Assembly: GCA_025351065.1 (NCBI GenBank) | Contig: JANXWQ010000377.1 | Span: forward strand, 1 to 7,987 | Length of the DNA: 7,987 nucleotides | From: Chthoniobacter sp. | GTDB taxonomy: Bacteria > Verrucomicrobiota > Verrucomicrobiia > Chthoniobacterales > Chthoniobacteraceae | Reading direction: 5' to 3' | Shown: piece after piece, positions 1-6,574 of the stretch | Position numbering within the stretch: the stretch's first letter is position 1 | How the letters are laid out: the number at the start of each line of letters is the position of its first letter | Translations under genes and position numbers: made by a program | The notes under the pieces: generated by a model | The model's input: only the letters and a program-made list of their open reading frames with translations | The model's database searches: none | What the model was told of the DNA's origin: nothing

Positions 1-269
1 GCACCGTCACCGAGGCCGCCCTCATGCAGGATAAATTCACCGGCAAGTCCCGCGGCTTCGCCTTTGTCACCATGTCCAGCGCCGAGGAGGCCCAGAAGGC
101 CATCTCGCAATTCCACGGCCAGAACTTCCAGAACCGTGCCCTCACGGTGAACGAAGCCCGGCCGCGTGAAGACCGGCCCGGCGGCGGCCCGCGCAAGTCC
201 TTCGGCGGCCCTGGCGGCCCCGGCGGCGGCGATCGCGGCGACCGCGGCGGCTACCAGAAGCGCTACTAA
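1..269 (+). CDS. RRM-type RNA-binding protein, 3' part (5' end outside the window)
   Basis: The reading frame is already open at position 3 with no start needed, so the gene enters from the left and only its last 88 codons or so are visible. They contain the second half of an RNA recognition motif. The RNP1 octapeptide Arg-Gly-Phe-Ala-Phe-Val-Thr-Met lies at 51-74, preceded by Gly-Lys-Ser. It carries the two aromatic residues that stack on RNA bases in this family. The helix (Glu-Glu-Ala-Gln-Lys-Ala-Ile) and final strand (Leu-Thr-Val-Asn-Glu-Ala) follow. The last 35 or so residues are a Gly/Arg/Pro/Asp-rich, probably disordered tail ending Gln-Lys-Arg-Tyr. Small single-RRM proteins with glycine-rich tails are known from cyanobacteria and several other bacterial phyla, often cold- or stress-linked. 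The specific RNA target here is unknown. An internal ATG at 24 is not the true start, because it would cut the RRM fold in half. A strong terminator follows directly. Confidence 0.93.
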   Translation, partial: TVTEAALMQDKFTGKSRGFAFVTMSSAEEAQKAISQFHGQNFQNRALTVNEARPREDRPGGGPRKSFGGPGGPGGGDRGDRGGYQKRY

Positions 270-299
270 GCGCCTCTCCGCAGGCTAAAAAACCTCGCG

Positions 300-329
300 A
301 ACGCCCCGGTCGAAAGGCCGGGGCGTTTT
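300..329 (+). terminator. Intrinsic terminator after the RRM gene
   Basis: A near-perfect stem has arms at 300-311 and 316-327 (AACGCCCCGG paired with CCGGGGCGTT, then a T-G wobble and a C-G pair). It is closed by a GAAA tetraloop at 312-315 and runs into a TTTT tract at 326-329. It lies 30 bases past the RRM stop codon and about 110 bases before the next gene, so it separates the two transcription units. Confidence 0.9.
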
Positions 330-437
330 GCTTTGGCCCCATGCGAGTTTTACGCCCGGCAGCGCAGACTTGCACTCCAGCGCGGGCTCCCGCTCAATCC
401 CCGGCTTTCACCCCGCTGTCCACGATTTCCATTTCCC

Positions 438-1097
438 ATGCGCCTGCCATTTCTCGCCCTCATCCTCACTGCCGTCCTCGCCCGCGCCGCCGACCTCCCG
501 CCCGCTGAGACCCAGACGCTGCTGAAAAACCTCCAGGAACACCGCGCTAAATTTCCCTCGCTCACCGCCGATTTCATCGAGGAAAAAACCACGCACCTGC
601 TCTCCAAACCGCTCGTCAGCGAAGGCGTCATCTCCTTCCAAGTGCCGAATAAATTCCGCCGCGAAGTCAAAGGCAGCAGCCCCAGCCTCACCGTCAGCGA
701 CGGCGCGAAGCTGTGGATTTACTACCCCGCTTTCAAAGAGGCCGAACTCTACACCCTCGGCCAGCGCCAGTTTTTCGACGACTCCATCGCCGCCCTCACC
801 GCCGGGCTGAACTTCCAGCACGTCGAGCAGTTCTACACCTGCACCGCCGCCCGCGAGGCCGACGGCGGCTACCGCCTCGCCCTCACACCGCGCAGCGGCG
901 GCATGCGCCGCATGGTCAAAGAACTCGCCGTCTTTGTGGACAGCGATTTCAAAATCCAGCGCACCGAAGCCACGCTGCCCAAAGGCGACAGCGTCATCAC
1001 CACCTACAAAAACCAGCGCCCTGCGCCCATCCCCACCAGCACCTTCGATTTCACCCCGCCCGCCGCCGCCCACCTCTCCCAGCCCCTCGGCAAATAG
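438..1097 (+). CDS. lolA: LolA-family outer-membrane lipoprotein carrier protein
   Basis: LolA proteins take lipoproteins from the LolCDE ABC transporter at the inner membrane and carry them across the periplasm to the outer membrane. This protein is 219 aa, close to the roughly 200 aa usual for the family. Its N-terminus is a signal peptide (Met-Arg, a hydrophobic run of Leu/Ile/Ala/Val, probable cleavage after Ala-Arg-Ala at residues 15-17). The mature part shows LolA features in order: an amphipathic first helix with Leu-Leu-Lys-Asn-Leu, Ala-Asp-Phe-Ile-Glu-Glu, a Gly-x-Ile-Ser-Phe strand, Phe-Arg-Arg-Glu, Asp-Gly-x-x-Leu-Trp-Ile-Tyr-Tyr-Pro and a terminal Phe-Asp-Phe-Thr-Pro-Pro. The ATG at 438 is chosen because the signal peptide starts there. 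The frame stays open back to an ATG at 333, but that would add 35 Arg/Pro-rich residues and begin immediately after the terminator. No Shine-Dalgarno sequence is visible. The gene stands alone, without LolB or LolCDE genes nearby. The remote alternative is another DUF2092/LolA-like periplasmic carrier. Confidence 0.85.
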   Translation: MRLPFLALILTAVLARAADLPPAETQTLLKNLQEHRAKFPSLTADFIEEKTTHLLSKPLVSEGVISFQVPNKFRREVKGSSPSLTVSDGAKLWIYYPAFKEAELYTLGQRQFFDDSIAALTAGLNFQHVEQFYTCTAAREADGGYRLALTPRSGGMRRMVKELAVFVDSDFKIQRTEATLPKGDSVITTYKNQRPAPIPTSTFDFTPPAAAHLSQPLGK

Positions 1098-1130
1098 CGC
1101 TGCGAGCCCGGCACCGCGCGCAAAAATTCA

Positions 1131-1158
1131 TTTACAACCCGCGTCGCATCCCTAGCTT
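1131..1158 (+). promoter_or_regulatory. Possible promoter for tRNA-Gln
   Basis: A -35-like TTTACA at 1131-1136 matches the TTGACA consensus at five of six positions. Sixteen bases later, TAGCTT at 1153-1158 keeps the key T, A and final T of the -10 box but is otherwise weak. Transcription would start near 1165, a few bases before the tRNA at 1173, leaving a very short leader. The spacing is good and the placement sensible. The -10 match is only three of six. Confidence 0.4.
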
Positions 1159-1172
1159 CTGCCCTCCCATTT

Positions 1173-1246
1173 TGCCTTATGGTGTAACGGTAGCACAAAC
1201 GACTCTGAATCGTTTTGTCTAGGTTCAAATCCTAGTAAGGCAGCCA
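1173..1246 (+). tRNA. tRNA-Gln, anticodon CUG, CCA encoded
   Basis: The full cloverleaf can be drawn by hand. The acceptor stem TGCCTTA (1173-1179) pairs perfectly with TAAGGCA (1236-1242). The D stem is GTG/CAC (1182-1184 with 1194-1196). The anticodon stem AACGA/TCGTT (1198-1202 with 1210-1214) encloses the loop CTCTGAA, which gives anticodon CTG at 1205-1207. A four-base variable loop follows. The T stem CTAGG/CCTAG (1219-1223 with 1231-1235) has the loop TTCAAAT. The discriminator is G1243 and the CCA tail is encoded at 1244-1246. The U1-A72 pair and G73 fit glutamine identity as known in bacteria. This tRNA reads CAG. A UUG-anticodon tRNA-Gln for CAA codons would have to be encoded elsewhere. 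Confidence 0.96.
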
Positions 1247-1251
1247 TTCCC

Positions 1252-1277
1252 GCGGCGCGAAAAACCGTCCGCGCCGC
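1252..1277 (+). terminator. GC-rich hairpin after tRNA-Gln (terminator or 3'-processing stem)
   Basis: GCGGCGCG (1252-1259) and CGCGCCGC (1270-1277) form a perfect 8-bp stem with a 10-base A-rich loop, beginning six bases after the encoded CCA. A T-tract does not follow; the next bases are C-rich. It is therefore either a non-canonical terminator or a structure that guides tRNA 3'-end processing. Its position suggests a role in ending the tRNA transcript. Confidence 0.5.
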
Positions 1278-1340
1278 ACCCCCACTCCCGCCGCTTTGCC
1301 CCTGCCTACCGGTCACCTTTTGCGCCTAAGCTCCGGCCCC

Positions 1341-4300
1341 ATGCCCGCACCCGCGACCCTCCCTTCCTTCCAGGCCGAACTCGCCCGCCTCGTCGCGAAG
1401 TTTGAAAACGAATTCGCCGCCGTCACCGACCCCGGCTACTCGGAGGCGCGCTTGCGGCAGGATTATCTCGACCCGCTCATCCGCGCGCTCGGCTGGGATT
1501 TGGAAAACCACGCCGCGCTCGTGCAGCCGCAGCGCGAAGTCGAGATCGAGAGCCGCACCGATGTCGCCGGCCGGGCCAAGCGCGCCGACTACCTCTTTCG
1601 CACCGACACCCGCGACCGCCTCGTCTGCGAGGCCAAAAAACCGCGCGTCACCCTCGGCCCGCGCGACGCCTTCCAGGCCAAACGCTACGCTTGGAACAAA
1701 AAGGTTTACCTCGCGCTGCTCACCGATTTCGAGGAGCTGAAAGTCTATATCGTCGGCGGCAAACCGCGCCTCGACGAGCCGCACATCGGCCTGTGGAAGA
1801 CGTGGCATTTCAAAGATTACCCGCTCGCCGCCGCGGAAATCTGGAGCCTGCTCGCGCGCGAAAGCATCGCCGCGGGCAGCATCGAAAAACTCATCGACAC
1901 GCTGCCGAAACGCGCGCCCTCGGGCCGCGGCAAAGCGCGCCAGCCGTGGCTCATCAAGCCCGACCGCGCGCGCGAACTCGACGCCGACTTCCTCAACTTC
2001 CTCGACGAAGCCCGCCGCGAACTCGCCGCCGACCTGCTCCGCCACAACGACCGCGCCGACCTGCTCGAAGGCACCCGCCTCAACGAAGCCGTGCAGTGCA
2101 TCCTCGACCGCCTGCTTTTCATCCGCATCTGCGAAGACCGCGACATCGACACCGGCACCCGCCTGCAATCCATCGTCGAGACCTGGCAGCGCGAGTGGGA
2201 CCGCGAGGATGGCAAAATGCACCGCCAGGGAAGCCTCCGCATCAGCGAGGAGCCGCCGGACACGGGCGGCGCGGGCGGCGGGCGCAGCGCGCTCCCGCGC
2301 GAAAGTCTTTGGCGCTCCGTGGTCGCCCACCTCCGCGCGCTCGACCGCCGCCCGCCGAGCCACGTCCCGTTTTTCAACGGCAACCTTTTCAAGCCGCACT
2401 TCAGCGAAGACCTGCGGCTCGGCGACACCTGGCTCGCGGAGTTCATCGGCGAGCTGAGCGACGACGAATCGCCCTACCTTTTCAACGTCATCCCCGTCGA
2501 AATCCTCGGCAGCGTCTATGAGCGTTTCCTCGGCAAAGTCGTGCGGCCCCACGGGCGCGGCGTCACCATCGAGGAAAAGCCCGAGGTGCGCAAAGCCGGC
2601 GGCGTCTATTACACCCCGCGCTACATCGTGGATTACATCGTCCAGCAAACCGTGGGGCGGCAGCTCGATGGTGTCGCAGCGGCGAAGACCCTCACCACTT
2701 TCGACAAAGCGACCCGCGCCCTCCGCCTGCTCGATCCCGCGTGCGGCTCGGGCAGCTTCCTCATCCGCGCTTTCGAGCGCGTGTGCGAGCACTGGCAGCG
2801 CCGCTTCACCCAGCACCCTGCCGACCGTCGCCCGGAACTTTGCTGGACCGACCCCGCCACCGCCGACGTGCATCTCACCGTCGCCCTCAAGCGCCGCATC
2901 CTGCGCGACAACATCTACGGCGTGGACCTCGACGCCCAGGCCGTCGAAGTCACCCAGCTCTCGCTTTATTTGAAAATGCTCGAGGGCGAAGACCGCACCA
3001 CCCTCCAGCGCCAGCGCGAGCTGTTCAAAGACGACCCCGCCCTGCTCCCGCCGCTCGGGGACAACATCAAGTGCGGCAACTCCCTCATCGCCTCGGATTT
3101 CTCGCTCGTCCCCGACGACCTCCTGCGCGTCAATGCCTTCGACTGGGAGACCGGCTTCCGCGAGATCATGCGTGCCGGTGGGTTTGATGCGGTCATTGGG
3201 AACCCACCGTATATCCGCATCCAGACTATGCAGGAAAGCGACCCAAGCACGGTGATCTTCTTCAAGGAGCGATACAAAGCAGCAGCCAAGGGTAACTACG
3301 ACATCTACGTGTTGTTCGTCGAGCAAAGCCTCAACCTAATCCGACAAAGCGGAGCGGCGGGTTTCATTCTCCCGAATAAGTTCCTCAATGCCGAATACGG
3401 AGCACCGCTGCGCGGCATCTTAGGCGGCGGACAAAACCTCACTGAGTTAGTTCATTTCGGAGCCAACCAAGTATTTGATGGAGCGACGACTTACACCTGC
3501 CTGCTTTTCATTTCCAAGTCGCGTTCGGAAACGCTGACCTTTCGGAAGGTGAGCGCGTTGAAAGATTGGGCAACCAAGCACATTGCCGACTCGGCAAGTC
3601 TGCCTAGCGCCAAGCTTGGCATGGATGCCTGGTCATTCAGCGTCGGCGCAGGAGCAGAGTTAGTAGAGCGGCTCAAAGCACTCCCGACCAAGCTCGGCAA
3701 CGTCGCAGACATCTTCGTCGGCCTGCAAACCAGTGCCGACGATGTATTCATCATGGACTTTGTTTCCGAGACCGCGCGGCTGATGACCCTTCGCTCGAAA
3801 GTAAAAGGCGAAGACGTGACGCTGGAAAAGGCGCTCCTCCATCCGCTCGTTTCTGGCACTGATGTTCAGGGCTACGACGCCCTGGTCCAAAGGCAGTTCA
3901 TCCTGTTTCCCTACGAGGTGACCGATGAAGAGGCCTCGCTTCTGTCTTGGCCAGACATGGCTGCTCGTTTCCCGAGAACCGCAGAATATCTCACCAGCCA
4001 GCGGGCGCGGCTTGCAGGACGCGAGAGTGGCAAGTTCCGCGATGCGCAATGGTATCGCTTTGGCCGCAGCCAGAATCTCGGCATCCAGAGCCGATACAAG
4101 CTTTGTGTCCCGCGCCTTGTGGATCGTCTGCGCGCCGCTGGAGATTTTACCGGAAGTTACTTTCTGGACAACGTGGACGTGGGTGGAGTGACGTGGAAAC
4201 CCGGTTATGAAAAGCATGACCTCCGTTATTTGCTAGGTCTGCTTAACAGCAAACTATGGGTGTGGTTTTTTCCTAACGTCAGCGCCCCGTTTCGTGGCGG

Positions 4301-4571
4301 CTGGCTGTCGGCGAACCGCCAGTTTCTTTCCCAACTTTCATTCCGCACAATTGACTTCACCGACAAATCCGACCGCGCCCGCCACGACACCCTCGTTGCG
4401 CTGGTGGACAAGATGCTGGCGCTGGCGCCGAAGCTGCGGGCGGAGACGCGGGAGCGGGAGCGGGCGGTGCTCGCCAACGCCGTGCAAACCACCGACCGGA
4501 AAATCGACGAACTCGTCTATGATCTCTATGGCCTCACTCCCGAGGAAATCGCCCTCGTAGAAAAGCCCTGA
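1341..4571 (+). CDS. Type IIG-like restriction-modification enzyme (PD-(D/E)XK nuclease, N6-adenine methyltransferase and target-recognition domain in one chain)
   Basis: This 1076-aa protein should both methylate adenine at a specific DNA site and cut unmodified invading DNA. Residues 1-200 or so resemble the HsdR N-terminal nuclease fold: Arg-Ala-Asp83-Tyr-Leu-Phe, 13 residues, then Glu97-Ala-Lys99, the D...ExK metal-binding triad. A helical connector (about 210-415) contains a Gly-rich linker near residue 310. The gamma-order methyltransferase follows: motif X Tyr-Tyr-Thr-Pro-Arg-Tyr (423-428), motif I Asp-Pro-Ala-Cys-Gly-Ser-Gly-Ser-Phe for AdoMet (465-473), Ile-Tyr-Gly-Val-Asp-Leu-Asp (525-531) and catalytic Asn-Pro-Pro-Tyr (621-624). 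The region from 640 to about 1010 is a TaqI/Eco57I-like specificity domain with Pro-Phe-Arg-Gly-Gly-Trp (983-988). A helical tail ends in Tyr-Gly-Leu-Thr-Pro-Glu-Glu. The length fits Eco57I-type enzymes (about 1000 aa). There is no helicase, which argues against type ISP. The ATG at 1341 is chosen; an upstream in-frame TTG at 1296 would add 15 unpersuasive residues. Base composition drops sharply between about 3175 and 4365. Recognition site unknown. Confidence 0.9.
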   Translation: MPAPATLPSFQAELARLVAKFENEFAAVTDPGYSEARLRQDYLDPLIRALGWDLENHAALVQPQREVEIESRTDVAGRAKRADYLFRTDTRDRLVCEAKKPRVTLGPRDAFQAKRYAWNKKVYLALLTDFEELKVYIVGGKPRLDEPHIGLWKTWHFKDYPLAAAEIWSLLARESIAAGSIEKLIDTLPKRAPSGRGKARQPWLIKPDRARELDADFLNFLDEARRELAADLLRHNDRADLLEGTRLNEAVQCILDRLLFIRICEDRDIDTGTRLQSIVETWQREWDREDGKMHRQGSLRISEEPPDTGGAGGGRSALPRESLWRSVVAHLRALDRRPPSHVPFFNGNLFKPHFSEDLRLGDTWLAEFIGELSDDESPYLFNVIPVEILGSVYERFLGKVVRPHGRGVTIEEKPEVRKAGGVYYTPRYIVDYIVQQTVGRQLDGVAAAKTLTTFDKATRALRLLDPACGSGSFLIRAFERVCEHWQRRFTQHPADRRPELCWTDPATADVHLTVALKRRILRDNIYGVDLDAQAVEVTQLSLYLKMLEGEDRTTLQRQRELFKDDPALLPPLGDNIKCGNSLIASDFSLVPDDLLRVNAFDWETGFREIMRAGGFDAVIGNPPYIRIQTMQESDPSTVIFFKERYKAAAKGNYDIYVLFVEQSLNLIRQSGAAGFILPNKFLNAEYGAPLRGILGGGQNLTELVHFGANQVFDGATTYTCLLFISKSRSETLTFRKVSALKDWATKHIADSASLPSAKLGMDAWSFSVGAGAELVERLKALPTKLGNVADIFVGLQTSADDVFIMDFVSETARLMTLRSKVKGEDVTLEKALLHPLVSGTDVQGYDALVQRQFILFPYEVTDEEASLLSWPDMAARFPRTAEYLTSQRARLAGRESGKFRDAQWYRFGRSQNLGIQSRYKLCVPRLVDRLRAAGDFTGSYFLDNVDVGGVTWKPGYEKHDLRYLLGLLNSKLWVWFFPNVSAPFRGGWLSANRQFLSQLSFRTIDFTDKSDRARHDTLVALVDKMLALAPKLRAETRERERAVLANAVQTTDRKIDELVYDLYGLTPEEIALVEKP

Positions 4572-4578
4572 CGACCCT

Positions 4579-4634
4579 CCTTCCGCCCGTTCCCGCCCGC
4601 GCCGCCGTGGCAGAACAAGGCGGCCCGGGGAAGG
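4579..4634 (+). terminator. Possible two-part hairpin after the restriction-modification gene
   Basis: An outer CCTTCC/GGAAGG pair (4579-4584 with 4629-4634) encloses an inner GCCGCC/GGCGGC stem (4601-4606 with 4619-4624) with a 12-base loop. It begins eight bases after the stop codon. There is no T-tract, and the arms are separated by C-rich unpaired sequence, so it may be a factor-dependent termination structure or chance pairing in GC-rich DNA. Elsewhere in this 167-base gap I see only a weak 5-bp hairpin (4670-4684) and no convincing promoter for the next gene. Confidence 0.3.
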
Positions 4635-4738
4635 AAATAGGCGCCGTGGAAAAAACGATGGGGAATCCTGCGGCCTCTTGCCGCCTCGCGAAAATCCGGT
4701 AACAGCTTTAAGTTCAAAACGAAACCCTCCAGCCGCTT

Positions 4739-6415
4739 ATGATTTTACCTGCCCGCGCCTTCACCCCGGTTTTTCTGGCCGCGCTCCTCATGGCCGCCCC
4801 GGCTTTCGCCGACTGGCCGATGTACGGCGGCAACGCCCAGCATACCGGCAACTCCAGCGTCTCAGGCCGCACGCTCGCCGCGATCCTGTGGCAGACCCCG
4901 GTGGACTATAATCCGGGCACTTACACCCACTACGGCTCGCCCACCATTACCGAGGCCAATACGGTCATCGTCCCCGTGACCACCGGCATGGGCGCTGATT
5001 TCATCGTCGAAGGCCGCCGCGGCTATGACGGCTCCCTGCTTTGGTCACAGGCGACGGATTACCTTGCCCCGGCATCCACTTGGCGGCCCAGCTTTTCACC
5101 CGTGCTGGCAAAAATTTCGGCGGCCAGCTATCGCGTTTATATTCCGGCGGCGGGCGGCACTTTGGATTGGCGGGAAAATGTGGATCAGGCTGCGGGAGCC
5201 ACGGGCAAGCTGGCGTTCTTTGATAACACGCCCGGCCTTGCCACGTATTTGGCGAACAAGGCCGGCTATGATGCCAATGTGAAAATCAACACCCCAATCA
5301 CGGCCGATGCCGCGGGCAATCTTTACTTTGGCTTTCAGGTGGCAGCGGCCACCGGGGGGCTGGCACCAGGCGGCGGCATCGCCCGCATCTCCGCCGCCGG
5401 AACCGGCACCTACGCAGTGGCCGGTACGCTGGCGCCCGGCTACGTTCAGCCCGCCATGAACTCCGCGCCGGCCCTGACCGCGGACGGCTCCAAACTCTAC
5501 GCCGCTTTCAACGACGGCGGTGACTTCGGCAATGGTGTGCTCGTCCAGATGGCCAGCGCCACGCTTACCCCGCTCCACGCGACCGGGCAGATCGCCGGGG
5601 TCTATGGCATTTCCACGGCGTCGCCCACGGTCGGGACGGATGGCGACGTGTATTACGGCAGCAGCTCAGGCTATGGCTACCGGGGCACGCTCCGGCATTT
5701 CTCCGCCGATCTCCAGACCCAGAAACTCTCCGGCTCCTTTGGGTGGGACAGCACCCCGGCGGTCGTGCCCGTGGGTCTGGTTCCGGGCTATGTCTCGGCG
5801 GCCGGTTCGACCTACCTTCTTTTCTCGAAATACAACAGCTACGGCTACAACGGCGGCCTGAATAAGATTGCCATCCTCGATCCCAACGTGACCCAGACCG
5901 ACCCCCTCACGGGCCAGACCGACATGCTCGAAGTAAGAACCCTTACCAGTCCGGGGCCGTCGGATGACGAATGGTGCATTAACACCGCCGCGGTCGATGT
6001 TCCCGGCAAGGTCATCTACGCGAATAACGAAGACGGACACCTTTACCGCTGGAATCTGGCGACGAATACCTATGCCAGCATCCAACTGGCCGGTCCGGGC
6101 GGCCAGCCCTACACCCCCACGCTCATCGGCCCCGACGGCGCCGTTTACGCCATCACCCAGGGCAACCTTTATGCCGTTGGCGCAAGGCCCGCCTTTGATT
6201 TTCCCGCCACGATTTTGGCGAAAAGCGGAGCCAGCCTGCTCCTAAGCTTTCAGCGCGACCGCGCCGACCTGACCTATATCACGGAAGCCTCATCCGATCT
6301 CGGCACCTGGACGCATGCCGCGACCAACCCAGGCACCGTCGGCAGCACGGTTACTGTAACCCAGCCAATCCCCGCGGCGGCGGACAGGTATTTTCTCCGG
6401 CTGCGCGTTTATTAG
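4739..6415 (+). CDS. Secreted PQQ-like eight-bladed beta-propeller protein
   Basis: The 558-aa product begins with a signal peptide (hydrophobic residues 9-24, probable cleavage after Ala-Phe-Ala at 22-24). The mature end Asp-Trp-Pro-Met-Tyr-Gly-Gly-Asn-Ala-Gln-His-Thr-Gly is the typical opening of PQQ-like propellers, related in fold to BamB and quinoprotein dehydrogenases. Eight blade-like repeats can be read by eye. Each has Ser/Thr-Pro (or a close variant), 5-20 residues, then a Val/Leu-Tyr strand; they start near residues 67, 120, 186, 243, 295, 339, 416 and 459. From residue 484 a separate C-terminal module has Tyr-Ile-Thr-Glu-Ala-Ser-Ser-Asp-Leu-Gly-Thr-Trp-Thr and ends Tyr-Phe-Leu-Arg-Leu-Arg-Val-Tyr. 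I associate this add-on with secreted Verrucomicrobiota proteins. PQQ-ligand or catalytic residues of dehydrogenases are not evident, so it is more likely a binding or scaffold protein than an enzyme. Its ligand is unknown. The ATG at 4739 is supported by the signal peptide; no Shine-Dalgarno sequence is seen. Confidence 0.85.
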   Translation: MILPARAFTPVFLAALLMAAPAFADWPMYGGNAQHTGNSSVSGRTLAAILWQTPVDYNPGTYTHYGSPTITEANTVIVPVTTGMGADFIVEGRRGYDGSLLWSQATDYLAPASTWRPSFSPVLAKISAASYRVYIPAAGGTLDWRENVDQAAGATGKLAFFDNTPGLATYLANKAGYDANVKINTPITADAAGNLYFGFQVAAATGGLAPGGGIARISAAGTGTYAVAGTLAPGYVQPAMNSAPALTADGSKLYAAFNDGGDFGNGVLVQMASATLTPLHATGQIAGVYGISTASPTVGTDGDVYYGSSSGYGYRGTLRHFSADLQTQKLSGSFGWDSTPAVVPVGLVPGYVSAAGSTYLLFSKYNSYGYNGGLNKIAILDPNVTQTDPLTGQTDMLEVRTLTSPGPSDDEWCINTAAVDVPGKVIYANNEDGHLYRWNLATNTYASIQLAGPGGQPYTPTLIGPDGAVYAITQGNLYAVGARPAFDFPATILAKSGASLLLSFQRDRADLTYITEASSDLGTWTHAATNPGTVGSTVTVTQPIPAAADRYFLRLRVY

Positions 6416-6468
6416 CAAACTCCCCAAGTGGGATAAGACGCGGACTTCTGTCTGCCAGATCTGGCGGC

Positions 6469-6493
6469 GGCACACAGGTGCGTGTCCTTTTTT
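6469..6493 (+). terminator. Possible intrinsic terminator after the propeller gene
   Basis: GG-ACAC (6469-6470 and 6472-6475, with C6471 bulged) pairs with GTGT-CC (6482-6487) around a six-base loop. A run of six T at 6488-6493 follows. The stem is short and has a bulge, but the T-tract and the position 54 bases past the propeller stop fit a terminator. Confidence 0.4.
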
Positions 6494-6509
6494 CAGGAAA
6501 AGCGCGGGC

Positions 6510-6515
6510 TATATT
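6510..6515 (+). promoter_or_regulatory. Possible -10 box for the potC-potD operon
   Basis: TATATT matches the TATAAT consensus at five of six positions and is the most promoter-like hexamer in the gap before the permease gene. No good -35 lies at the right distance: a TTTTCA at 6490-6495 is only 14 bases away. The leader to the first ATG would be about 50 bases. The AT-rich patch stands out in GC-rich surroundings. Confidence 0.3.
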
Positions 6516-6574
6516 TTTTGCAGTGAACATTTGGCTTCCGCCGCGCGGCCCGCTCCGCTACTTCAGTTCCCTGG

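Noticed and set aside
333..437. An upstream extension of lolA from an ATG at 333
   Set aside because: The added 35 residues are Arg/Pro-rich and would bury the signal peptide that starts at the ATG at 438. The ATG at 333 also sits directly at the base of the terminator.
408..1073. A 221-residue open frame on the minus strand, opposite lolA
   Set aside because: Same codon-bias artefact: a Gly/Ala/Glu-rich product without a recognisable domain, fully overlapping a well-supported gene.
713..1222. A plus-strand open frame overlapping the lolA 3' end and the tRNA
   Set aside because: An Arg/Pro/His-rich out-of-frame translation that runs into the tRNA gene; not a plausible protein.
1326..3326. 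A 666-residue open frame on the minus strand, opposite the restriction-modification gene
   Set aside because: Its product is Ala/Val/Glu/Asp/Gly-rich with no family signature, while the plus strand encodes clear nuclease and methyltransferase motifs. C-ending codons on the plus strand remove stop codons from this antisense frame, and it opens only about 150 bases into the lower-GC region.
1341..4571. Type ISP (LlaGI-like) or BREX/DISARM component as identity of the large gene
   Set aside because: No Walker A or helicase motifs are visible between nuclease and methyltransferase, the length is well below the roughly 1600 aa of type ISP enzymes, and no BREX or DISARM partner genes are adjacent.
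4572..4738. Search for a direct repeat of the tRNA-Gln 3' end as an attachment site after the restriction-modification gene
   Set aside because: No copy of the T-arm and acceptor sequence occurs here, and no integrase gene is present.
6454..6465. A perfect 12-base palindrome, GCCAGATCTGGC
   Set aside because: It has no loop for a hairpin, occurs once, and could be chance. An operator role cannot be supported from a single site.
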